DNA of 49,615 bases from Oscillospiraceae bacterium (lineage in GTDB: Bacteria; Bacillota; Clostridia; Oscillospirales; CAG-272): positions 1 through 49,615 of the forward strand of contig SVRL01000013.1 of the NCBI GenBank assembly GCA_015064845.1, given 5' to 3'. Made by a program: the position numbers and the translations under genes. The notes under the pieces were generated by a model, which had not been told where the DNA came from, ran no database searches, and saw only the letters and a program-made list of their open reading frames with translations. Shown here in pieces: positions 42,444-49,615 of this stretch (position 1 is the stretch's first letter; every line of letters begins with the position of its first letter).

Positions 42444-43676
42444 TTAATAAACAAGCTCGATATTTTCAAATTTTTCGATTTTACCGTCTTCTCCCATTGC
42501 GCCGATTTTTATTTGGCTGTCCCAAAATTCGGCAAAACCGTTTCGGTTAGCGACGTAGTATCCCCTGATGATCATTTTATTTTCAAAAACAACCGCTTCA
42601 AGGGAATCAAAATCAAACTCCGGATTGTCGTAGATACAAACGCATTCCGTTCCGTCATGCTTCACGCGGTAAAGCTTTCCGTCGCTGGATTTATATACGT
42701 TTTTCAATCCCCAATGCGACTCTCTTTGTCCCACGAAAATCTTTTTCGATTGATAGAAATATACGTAATTTTCGTCTACAGCAACGATAACGTAAGGATT
42801 CGCCTCAAGACCGAGCATTTCATGGGTAATCAGTTTGAGTTCTCCAGTTTTCATGTCATACGCATGCAAACCAATGCTCTGTTTCGTTTCGCTGTCGGTT
42901 GCATTCGCAAAAAAAACACTTCCGTAAAATCGGGAGGAATACATAGGCGCTTCAATGGAAGTCTTTTCTTTCAAATCCAAATCCGTTTTAATCCAAAGGA
43001 GGTTGGAATCGCTACCGTAGATTTCGCCGTTATAGAAGAAATAGGGATCAATATAATTTCCCGTCTTTTCGGTCAGATCTTCCATTTCCTTTGTTTCGGT
43101 ATTGAAACGCAAGGTATGCGGATTTCCGCTTTCGTCAGCCACCATACGAATATAAATATATGGACCGTACGCCGTGAAATTCGAAGACCAAGGACGAATA
43201 TTGGAGATCGGTTCATATCCCGTATATTCCATTTTCACATCGCTTCCGTCAAAAGCAAATGAAACGATATTTCCGGAAGTCGTGGCGCCATAAAAACGAT
43301 TGTTGATGAAAAATATATCGTTCATTTTCAAAAAACCATATTGAGCCAAATCTATCGGCTGCCCCAAGCATTTTCCCATGGAATGATCGCAAAGCGGGTC
43401 AAAACAATACACGTAAGCTTTTCCGTCAGCCTTACTGTAATAAAAAACATACTTTGTCGGTAATTGTCCGGAAGTTACGGAATGGTCAAAAAGAATTCTG
43501 GACGGAAGGACAATAAATTCATTCGATCCGTTTTGGACGATGGTTTCTTTTCGTTCGGTGTCTTTTGTCTGTTCTTGGTTTTGTAAATTCCCTGTTGTTT
43601 CACCTTGCGGTGCTTGATTGCAAGCGGTTAAAAATAACAGCATACATACAAGCAATAAAGAAAATATTTTTTTCAT
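42444..43676 (-). CDS. Secreted lipoprotein, beta-propeller-like
   Basis: 410 residues. Lipoprotein signal: MKKIFSLLLVCMLLFLTAC with lipobox Cys 19, so anchored on the outer face of the membrane. The mature part has repeated aromatic strand pairs (NDIFFINNRFYGATTSG; GPYIYIRMV; NYVYFYQSKKIFVG) typical of beta-propeller lipoproteins in clostridia, with the recurring CFDPLCDH motif near 91-98. AGAAAGGA precedes the ATG. Function unknown; possibly a sensor or binding protein. Confidence 0.85.
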   Translation of the reverse strand: MKKIFSLLLVCMLLFLTACNQAPQGETTGNLQNQEQTKDTERKETIVQNGSNEFIVLPSRILFDHSVTSGQLPTKYVFYYSKADGKAYVYCFDPLCDHSMGKCLGQPIDLAQYGFLKMNDIFFINNRFYGATTSGNIVSFAFDGSDVKMEYTGYEPISNIRPWSSNFTAYGPYIYIRMVADESGNPHTLRFNTETKEMEDLTEKTGNYIDPYFFYNGEIYGSDSNLLWIKTDLDLKEKTSIEAPMYSSRFYGSVFFANATDSETKQSIGLHAYDMKTGELKLITHEMLGLEANPYVIVAVDENYVYFYQSKKIFVGQRESHWGLKNVYKSSDGKLYRVKHDGTECVCIYDNPEFDFDSLEAVVFENKMIIRGYYVANRNGFAEFWDSQIKIGAMGEDGKIEKFENIELVY

Positions 43677-43692
43677 TTGGTTTCCTTTCTGA

Positions 43693-43722
43693 ATTCTAAA
43701 ATTTATAAAAAATTTCTTTCAA
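43693..43722 (-). promoter_or_regulatory. Promoter of lipoprotein gene
   Basis: Minus strand TTGAAA (43722-43717), 18 bp, TAGAAT (43698-43693). Confidence 0.6.
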
Positions 43723-43833
43723 ATAAAATTCATATTTTTATATTATCCTATTTTTAGGGAATAAAGTGAATTTTTGGGAGTGTAAAATTATGAAAAATTA
43801 TTTTTATAAAATCGTTTCAAATACAAATCTTGT

Positions 43834-45807
43834 TTACTCAACATGTTCAAGCAAAGAGGAAAGACATTCCTTATACCAAACGTGTGGCGGCAGGAGTGAT
43901 TCGTGCGCCTTTTCAAAAAGCGCGTACAAACGGCTATATGTCCAGCCGTTCAAAAGAATATTTTTGAGGTCTGAGGTTTGCAGGGGGAGAATTTTCATTC
44001 CCATTACGTATTTGGAAAAATCCTGCGAATCGTAATACGGCATAAATTTTCTTCCGCGAAAATCCGAAATGACGTTGATATTCAGATCGGTCGTTGCGAA
44101 AAGGCAGTACGCGGAATCCGCACCGTTTCGAATCAAATGCTGACCGAGATGGCGGGAAACGGGTTCCATTTCCATTCTGCGCTGATTGGAACCGTCCGCG
44201 AGGGTGGCTTCCAGAAGAAGCGTATGCGCGGGATAAAACGGCGTTTTCTGATATTCATAAACGATATCCGCTTCGCCTCCCGCCGCGTGCGTTATGGGAA
44301 GCAGGTCGGCATCGAGGGAAAGCTTCATATAATCCAAAATTTTGCCATTTCTCTCGCTGACCTTATACCAAAGAACGGCAAGCACATATTCGAAAATCGT
44401 GGGAATATCCGCGTTATCACTGACAGCGCGCCGAATTTCCGAATCCTCTCTTTTTTCAAAGCAATCCAGAAGCGAAATCAGCTTTTCATCACTGAAACGC
44501 AGATCTACAAGACGGTTAAATCTTTCATAGCGGCTGTCATCCAAAGCGTTTTGCGCTTGTTCAACCGTTTGAATTTCCACGCCAAGCTCTTCTTTGACCG
44601 CGCGGATGACGTGGCTTTCGTTCATGGCAAGACAGGGCGCAATTTCGTCAATCGCGCAATCCTCCGTCAGCAGTTCGGAGGGGGTATACGCATAAGCATA
44701 AAGCTCTTTTTCAACCAAACGGAAAAAGTGCTTCGGCACGATATCAAAGCGCACGGTTCCGTCTTCAAAAAGAACAGTATCCGTCGTTTTGATGTAACGG
44801 CGGTTCAAGTCTAAATAATCCGAAAGCGTCGCTTTCGCCTTAAAGAGATGCATGATACGGAAAAAAGCCATTTTCAATTCCGTTTCATCGGAAACCGCAT
44901 CAAAAACCGTTTCGCGAATCGTTTCTTTTTTCTTCGTTTGAATGGTCTTTTCCGAAAGCGTGGAAAAGAGATATGCGCGCCACCATTTACCGATTTTGAT
45001 GGGCTTCGTGGCTTTGAAAATATCGTAAACGGCTTTTTCATTTCCGTTCAGATAAAAATCGTAAAGCGCAAGATATAACGGATAATACGTTTTATCATAG
45101 GAACGGCTTTTCCGATTCATACCCATTTCGCAAATACTTTCTTCCGAAGCCTCGGAAGCCAAAAACATCTGTAAGGCTTCTTTATAATTTTCCATATCCA
45201 GAAGTCGGGAAAGAATCAACTCATCCACGGTAAGCTTTCCTTCCCTGACATTTCGGATGCCTTCCGTCATACGCTCCGTATAAACGGCGGAAGTACAAAG
45301 CGGAAGAACGTATGTAAATTCCTCCAATGATAAAGAATCAAATTCGCAAAGCAAATGCACCAGCACGGGAAACGGACGAACGTATCCGCCATCAATGGGA
45401 TTGGCGGTTTTCAGAAGCTGTTTGAGATAAATATAACTGTCCTTGGATATGCGGAAAAAATTATCTGCCTTGAAATCGTTTTTCGCACTGATGGCAAGCA
45501 GAGCGTTTCCCGCCGCCGTCAGTTTTCTGCCTGCGGTAATCAAACCGATATCCGCAAGGCCCGACGTTTTTTCACGCGCATCCTTGGGTTTGTTTCCCGC
45601 ATTGCCGTCCACAAAGCCTTCGGATTTCATAAAGTCGTAATACCGCGCTTGCAGCGCATTGTTGGCTTCCCAGCTTTGATTTCGGTTTTCTTCTTTTTCC
45701 CAAAAACGGTTCAAGAGCGAAAGCTGTTCTTCAATGGTCTGATTGAAATTATCCGTTCGGAAACTGGTTGTTCCGAGCGCCCAGCAAAAGCTTTTGTATG
45801 CAGGCAT
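43834..45807 (-). CDS. Type IIS restriction endonuclease, AlwI/BspD6I-like
   Basis: 657 residues. The N-terminus ALGTTSFRTDNFNQTIEEQL is typical of the AlwI family. The C-terminal cleavage domain shows ITHAAGGEADIVYEY near 505-519, LLLEATLADGSNQ near 526-538 and MEMEPVSRHL near 543-552. These match the PVTHAAG..D, GEVTTS and MESEPVTRH blocks of BspD6I, whose Asp and two Glu are catalytic (from memory of that enzyme). Relatives recognise short asymmetric sites (GGATC, GAGTC) and cut a few bases away. The start at 45807 follows GGAGGA by 7 bases, 11 bases after the methyltransferase stop; the longer frame to 46065 is inside that gene. Specificity is unknown. Confidence 0.9.
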   Translation of the reverse strand: MPAYKSFCWALGTTSFRTDNFNQTIEEQLSLLNRFWEKEENRNQSWEANNALQARYYDFMKSEGFVDGNAGNKPKDAREKTSGLADIGLITAGRKLTAAGNALLAISAKNDFKADNFFRISKDSYIYLKQLLKTANPIDGGYVRPFPVLVHLLCEFDSLSLEEFTYVLPLCTSAVYTERMTEGIRNVREGKLTVDELILSRLLDMENYKEALQMFLASEASEESICEMGMNRKSRSYDKTYYPLYLALYDFYLNGNEKAVYDIFKATKPIKIGKWWRAYLFSTLSEKTIQTKKKETIRETVFDAVSDETELKMAFFRIMHLFKAKATLSDYLDLNRRYIKTTDTVLFEDGTVRFDIVPKHFFRLVEKELYAYAYTPSELLTEDCAIDEIAPCLAMNESHVIRAVKEELGVEIQTVEQAQNALDDSRYERFNRLVDLRFSDEKLISLLDCFEKREDSEIRRAVSDNADIPTIFEYVLAVLWYKVSERNGKILDYMKLSLDADLLPITHAAGGEADIVYEYQKTPFYPAHTLLLEATLADGSNQRRMEMEPVSRHLGQHLIRNGADSAYCLFATTDLNINVISDFRGRKFMPYYDSQDFSKYVMGMKILPLQTSDLKNILLNGWTYSRLYALFEKAHESLLPPHVWYKECLSSLLEHVE

Positions 45808-45818
45808 GCTTTTCCTCC

Positions 45819-47957
45819 TCAATCGTTGACGATCAAAACTTCTTCCGCGCCCGAAGTTCTGTCCTTGGTATGATAATTGGAATTGGAGTAAGAATAATTC
45901 AGATAGATCACGCGGTATCGGTGTCTGTTCTCGGCAATCCAATTCAAAAGCAACGTATTTTCTTTTCCCTTGGAGCGCAAGACGTTGGAAAGCGCAAAAC
46001 GAATCCCGCGCTCGTGCAAGCCGTCCAGATAGGAAAGGAGTTCTTTTTCCAATTCTTCGTTCCAACCGTCCTGTTCATTGTAGGTCGCGCAGGTAATAAG
46101 ATACGGCGGATCGGCATAAACGAAGGTTTTTTCGTCCCAATCTTCATTCGGCAAAGAACGGAAATCGAAATTTTCAAAGCGGTAATCGCCGCTTTCCAGC
46201 CTGTCAATGAAAAGAGCAAGCTTTTCACGCATATTTTTATTGAAATCTCTTTTTCCGACGGGCAGATTATACGCTCCCTTTTTATTGAAACGGATCTGAT
46301 TGTTGAATGCAAAGACGATCAGAACGTAAAGCTTGATATAATAATCCCCGTCGCGTTCGGTCAGACGGTTAAAATCCTCGCGCAGCTTCAGAAATTTTTC
46401 ACCGTTATAGGGCGCAAGACCGTTTGCGCTGACACAACCGTACGCATCGTAACCGTTTCGATAGGAATCGGAGAGTCCGTAATCCGAAATGATTTTTTCA
46501 ATCTTTTCAAAGGTCTTTTCCTTTCCGAGCGTGCGAAAGGTTTCAAACATATTTTTTAAAAGAGGATTTTTGTCGTTGAAAATCACTTTATTGCAAAAAA
46601 CGTTCATACCCACGTTTCCGCCGCCGCAGAAAAGATCCACAAAGCGACTGATGTCCGTCGGAAAATGGGGCAAAATCTGAGGAAGAAGCTTAAATTTTCC
46701 GCCGGTATAATTCAAAGGAGATTGAATGAGCGTTTTTTGTCCGCTGTCATAGCATTCGCATACAAAAAGTCTTTCTTCGTTCCCCTTAATGTGTGTTTTT
46801 CCCGCATTGAACGCGCGGTATTGCGCCGAAAAAAGCTTCACTTTCCCTTTTCTCGATAAAATGCGCATAATATCCTCGTCGCAGATCTTGGCGTTGGAGC
46901 GTTCGTTTCCTTTTTCCGCCATGTTGTTATAAGAAAGCACGATGTAACGCGCTCTGATATCGGAAATCAATTCCTCAAAGGCTTTTACGGCAGATGCCGT
47001 GCAGTAATCGCTTTTCAAAGCTTTTCTGTCCATCTTGAGCGCAACGCCGCTGACGGGCGGTTTTTCCCAGCGCGCCACGTTTTCCAAAAGATGATAGGCA
47101 TCGCAATACTGACGGGAATTATAGGGAGGGTCGATATAAACCAGATCCGCTTCCGTTCGTTTGACCAAAAGATTGGCGTCTTCATTGAAGCATTGATTGT
47201 TCGGATTGTTTTCATTGCTTGCCAAAGGCACGCAAAGCTCCAGCTTTTTATCAAAAGAAGCGCCCTTGAAATACGCATCGTAATGACCGCAGGTATTTGC
47301 AATCTTATCCATCGCGTAAATCAAGGAGGTAATCAAAATGGCGCGTTCCCGCGCGTTGATATTTCCGTTTTTAAAATTGACCTCAATATCCTCGCGGATA
47401 AATCCGATCTTTCGGCAATCCGCAAGAGAAAAGAACGTATCCGCAAAATTTTCAGACATATAATTGTCTTCCGTCGGGCAAACGGCGTTATAATAACAAA
47501 CAAGGTCGCAGATTTTTTCCGCATCGTATTTTTCCGCGCCGAACCATGCGATATGGCAAACGTGATTGAAATACAAAAGATCGTTGACGAGCAGTTTTTT
47601 ATCGGCAAATGCTGAGGCCACGGAACCCGTTCCCGCAAAAATATCGGCAACGGTAGTAACGCCCTGACATTCCGCTTCCACGGTTTCCTTGATGAAATTC
47701 AAAAGCTTATATTTATTGCCGAGATATCTGCGGTTGCTGATATTCACGGTTTTATATGCGGGAATTTCCACTTCTTCGGGTGTTTCAAAGGATTTCAATT
47801 TTTCCTTCAATTCCAAAAGAAGTGTTTCATCCCAAATATACCGTCCCTTTTCATTCGTTGGGACAGTGATCAGATTATTTTTCAGTAAATAATAAAAGGT
47901 GGAACGGCAAAGCTTCAGTTCCTTCAAAACCTTTGATGATGTCAGCACAGCTCCCAT
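45819..47957 (-). CDS. Two-domain adenine DNA methyltransferase with N-terminal HTH
   Basis: 712 residues. Residues 1-55 form a MerR-like helix-turn-helix (LTSSKVLKELKLCRSTFYYL then GRYIWDE). Two adenine methyltransferase domains follow, each with SAM motif then catalytic DPPY: domain 1 with RYLGNKYKLL at 77-86, FAGTGS at 107-112 and DPPYNS near 276; domain 2 with YTGGKFKLLP near 417, FCGGGNVG near 441 and DPPY near 615. Two domains suit an asymmetric site, one per strand, as in M.FokI. The start at 47957 follows AAGGAG by 6 bases; a GTG start at 47975 would bury this ribosome site. Operon with the endonuclease. The HTH may repress its own promoter. Confidence 0.92.
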   Translation of the reverse strand: MGAVLTSSKVLKELKLCRSTFYYLLKNNLITVPTNEKGRYIWDETLLLELKEKLKSFETPEEVEIPAYKTVNISNRRYLGNKYKLLNFIKETVEAECQGVTTVADIFAGTGSVASAFADKKLLVNDLLYFNHVCHIAWFGAEKYDAEKICDLVCYYNAVCPTEDNYMSENFADTFFSLADCRKIGFIREDIEVNFKNGNINARERAILITSLIYAMDKIANTCGHYDAYFKGASFDKKLELCVPLASNENNPNNQCFNEDANLLVKRTEADLVYIDPPYNSRQYCDAYHLLENVARWEKPPVSGVALKMDRKALKSDYCTASAVKAFEELISDIRARYIVLSYNNMAEKGNERSNAKICDEDIMRILSRKGKVKLFSAQYRAFNAGKTHIKGNEERLFVCECYDSGQKTLIQSPLNYTGGKFKLLPQILPHFPTDISRFVDLFCGGGNVGMNVFCNKVIFNDKNPLLKNMFETFRTLGKEKTFEKIEKIISDYGLSDSYRNGYDAYGCVSANGLAPYNGEKFLKLREDFNRLTERDGDYYIKLYVLIVFAFNNQIRFNKKGAYNLPVGKRDFNKNMREKLALFIDRLESGDYRFENFDFRSLPNEDWDEKTFVYADPPYLITCATYNEQDGWNEELEKELLSYLDGLHERGIRFALSNVLRSKGKENTLLLNWIAENRHRYRVIYLNYSYSNSNYHTKDRTSGAEEVLIVND

Positions 47958-47975
47958 CACATTCTCCTTATGCAC

Positions 47976-47996
47976 CTAAAATTCGATTGATTTTAG
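47976..47996. promoter_or_regulatory. Inverted repeat at R-M promoter, candidate operator
   Basis: CTAAAAT-TCGATTG-ATTTTAG: perfect 7-bp arms with a 7-bp centre, overlapping the expected transcription start of the methyltransferase-endonuclease operon. Likely binding site for a dimeric regulator, with the methyltransferase's own HTH the obvious candidate (inference). Confidence 0.65.
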
Positions 47997-47998
47997 AC

Positions 47999-48027
47999 AT
48001 TATACCACGTTTCAGTGCCTTTCGCAA
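47999..48027 (-). promoter_or_regulatory. R-M operon promoter
   Basis: Minus strand TTGCGA (48027-48022), 17 bp, TATAAT (48004-47999), about 40 bases before the methyltransferase start. Confidence 0.85.
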
Positions 48028-48117
48028 GTATTTTCATGAAGTTTTTCCCCTTTTTTCGGATGCACTTTCGGTTTTGCATCCGATTTCATGTATTTTCATA
48101 TAAAAGCGGCAAGTTGC

Positions 48118-48233
48118 CGTGCCCATAACGGATTGCAAAGCAATCCGTGTGCTCGCCTATCCAAAATTTGCTTGTGTCGAAACAATGCAAAACGGCAAGG
48201 TCGATTTGAGCAATTGCCTATTGCCTATAGTAT
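48118..48233 (+). repeat. Interspersed repeat B, copy 3 (shortened)
   Basis: CGGATTGCAAAGCAATCCGTGTG (a hairpin; cited in part), GTGCTCGCCTATCC, GAAACAATGCAAAACGG, AAGGTCGATTTGAGCAATTG and CCTATAGTATAAAA in the same order as copy 1. Lies between the R-M operon and the oxidoreductase gene. Confidence 0.75.
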
Positions 48234-48276
48234 AAAAAATACCACTTTCCGTTTTTTATATTTATATATTTTTCTA

Positions 48277-48305
48277 TTGCTTTTTGACATAAGAAATGCT
48301 ATAAT
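48277..48305 (+). promoter_or_regulatory. Promoter of Gfo/Idh/MocA gene
   Basis: TTGCTT (48277-48282), 17 bp, TATAAT (48300-48305). A TTGACA at 48284-48289 is too close to this -10 to pair with it. Confidence 0.7.
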
Positions 48306-48346
48306 ACATATATATTTATACCTTTATGACAGAAAGGAAATTCATC

Positions 48347-49615
48347 ATGAAAAAAATCAAAGTTGCCCTTCTCGGCTGTGGCGACAGAGGCTGCATCTAT
48401 GCAGACTATTCTCTCCGCAATCCCGACGACATGGAAATCGTAGCCGTTGTTGACAACGTTCCGTTGAAAAAGGAAACCGCCCGCGTTCGTTATTCTTTGC
48501 CGGAAGAACTTGCTTTTGACAGTGTGGAAGCGTTTGTTGAAGCAGGTATCGTTTGCGATATCGTTATCGATGCAACGATGGACCGCGCACATTATCCTAC
48601 CGCAATGGCACTTCTGAACGCCAAATATAACATTCTTCTCGAAAAGCCCGTCTGCCCGACAAAAGAAGAACTCCTTGACATTCAGAAAGCGGCTCACGAA
48701 AACGGCTGTAAAGTCATCGTTTGCCACGTACTCCGTTATACTCCCTTCTATTCCGCCGTCAAAAAAATCCTTGCGGAAGGTAAAATCGGCAGAGTGCGCA
48801 GCCTTATGCTGACCGAACACGTTGGTATGGCGCATTTCATCGACTCCTTCGTTCGCGGTAAATGGAACAACGAAGAAGAATGCGGCTCCGGTCTTTTGCT
48901 TGCAAAATGCTGCCATGACCTTGACCTCATGTGCTGGCTTGCCAATGAAACCCGCCCGAAATTCGTTACCAGCCTTGGATTCCGTGAAAACTTTACGCTC
49001 GACAAAGCACCCGAAGGTGCAACCGCGCTTTGCTTTGACTGTCCTCATGAAAAGACCTGCAATTATTCCGCAGTGAAAATCCATCTTGACAGAGATACCA
49101 TGCCCTTCCAAACTTGGGCAGGCATCGGCAAGCCGATCGACACCATCACCAGAGAAGAAAAAATCGAATATATGAAGCGTTCCGCATACGGCAAATGCGC
49201 GTATAACACGGGCGGCGATATCGTAGATAACCAGAACGTCATCGTTGCTTTTGAAAACGGCGCAATGGGCACTTTGAATCTCGTCGGCGCTTGCGCAAAA
49301 GCAGAACGTTTCCTCCACATCGTCGGTACGAACGGTGAAATCGAAGGTGTATTTGAGCACAACGAATTCACACTCCGCATCTTCACACGCGAAGGCAGAC
49401 GTTATTTCTACGACACCGAAACCGTGGATACCAGAGAAGGCGCAGAAAACGGCAAACACGGCGGCGGCGATAATGAAATCATGAAACATCTCGTTGAATA
49501 TCTCCGCACGGGCACACCCTCTCTTTCTTTGACCTCCATCGACGATTCCATCGAAGGACATCTCTGCGTTTACGGTGCGGAAATCGCGCGTAAGGAAGGC
49601 AGAACCGTTTCTTTG
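48347..49615 (+). CDS. Gfo/Idh/MocA family oxidoreductase (partial)
   Basis: 423 codons to the window edge with no stop, so incomplete at the 3' end. NAD(P)-dependent sugar or inositol dehydrogenase-type enzyme. Seen: Rossmann start KVALLGCGDRGCIYA near 5-19, IVAVVDN, the LLEKPVCPT block near 96-104 (EKP catalytic-region motif), HVLRYTPFY near 126 and CCHDLDLMCWL near 187-197. A Cys-rich insertion CFDCPHEKTCNYS near 227-239 resembles one seen in clostridial members and may bind metal. AGAAAGGA precedes the ATG. Substrate unknown. Confidence 0.92.
   Translation, partial: MKKIKVALLGCGDRGCIYADYSLRNPDDMEIVAVVDNVPLKKETARVRYSLPEELAFDSVEAFVEAGIVCDIVIDATMDRAHYPTAMALLNAKYNILLEKPVCPTKEELLDIQKAAHENGCKVIVCHVLRYTPFYSAVKKILAEGKIGRVRSLMLTEHVGMAHFIDSFVRGKWNNEEECGSGLLLAKCCHDLDLMCWLANETRPKFVTSLGFRENFTLDKAPEGATALCFDCPHEKTCNYSAVKIHLDRDTMPFQTWAGIGKPIDTITREEKIEYMKRSAYGKCAYNTGGDIVDNQNVIVAFENGAMGTLNLVGACAKAERFLHIVGTNGEIEGVFEHNEFTLRIFTREGRRYFYDTETVDTREGAENGKHGGGDNEIMKHLVEYLRTGTPSLSLTSIDDSIEGHLCVYGAEIARKEGRTVSL

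Noticed and set aside
45808..46065. N-terminal extension of the endonuclease
   Set aside because: It overlaps the methyltransferase gene, is Arg-rich without family similarity, and the ribosome site GGAGGA fits the 45807 start.

Overview
The window comes from a Gram-positive, low-to-medium GC Firmicute, most likely an uncultured anaerobic clostridium. This is inferred from gene content: a CIRCE/HrcA-type heat-shock operator, strong AGGAGG ribosome sites, YlmH, a MecA-like adaptor, TagO, MnmM, a type-4 iron-sulfur uracil-DNA glycosylase, a pyrophosphate-type phosphofructokinase and many short interspersed hairpin repeats. No tRNA, rRNA, prophage, transposase or CRISPR array was recognised. About 50 genes are supported. 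The last one runs off the right edge.

Layout. 1-2.6 kb: groES-groEL on the minus strand with CIRCE and a sigma-A promoter, behind two interspersed repeats. 2.9-5.2 kb: an AGCS sodium:amino-acid symporter and a DUF362 protein. 5.3-6.7 kb: a LexA-like XRE/S24 repressor divergent from a small cysteine-rich membrane protein, with GGTAA/TTACC operators between. 6.7-8.3 kb: a gene-free AT-rich stretch, a flavin reductase and a 32-residue membrane peptide with its own promoter. 8.4-10.8 kb: a membrane-anchored M6-type metalloprotease. 11-20 kb: an alpha/beta hydrolase, mnmM, ppa, ylmH, rlmA, a PH-like membrane protein, and rplI-dnaB-tilS. 20-26 kb (minus strand): a UDP-sugar pyrophosphorylase, then the nusB-tsaD-like-xseA-xseB-ispA run. 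26.1-27.1 kb: gene-poor and full of repeats.

27-33 kb: acpP, a three-gene cluster of small clostridial proteins, trpS-tagO and a membrane-anchored protein, and a mecA-like gene. 33-40 kb (plus strand): UDG and an AEC transporter behind a promoter that sits in a large palindrome, then pfp, a D-2-hydroxyacid dehydrogenase, an Old Yellow Enzyme homologue, a methyltransferase and hslO.

40.3-48 kb (minus strand) is the accessory part. It holds a degenerate PP2C-like domain fused to 22 copies of an acidic 12-residue repeat, a lipoprotein, and a complete type IIS restriction-modification system. That system is an AlwI/BspD6I-like endonuclease plus a two-domain adenine methyltransferase with an N-terminal helix-turn-helix, and a perfect inverted repeat lies at the methyltransferase promoter. 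A Gfo/Idh/MocA oxidoreductase starts at 48.3 kb.

Most promising for new biology: the PP2C-like acidic-repeat protein, the self-regulating R-M cassette, the LexA-like divergon, the UDG operator and the small-protein cluster at 28.1-29.2 kb.
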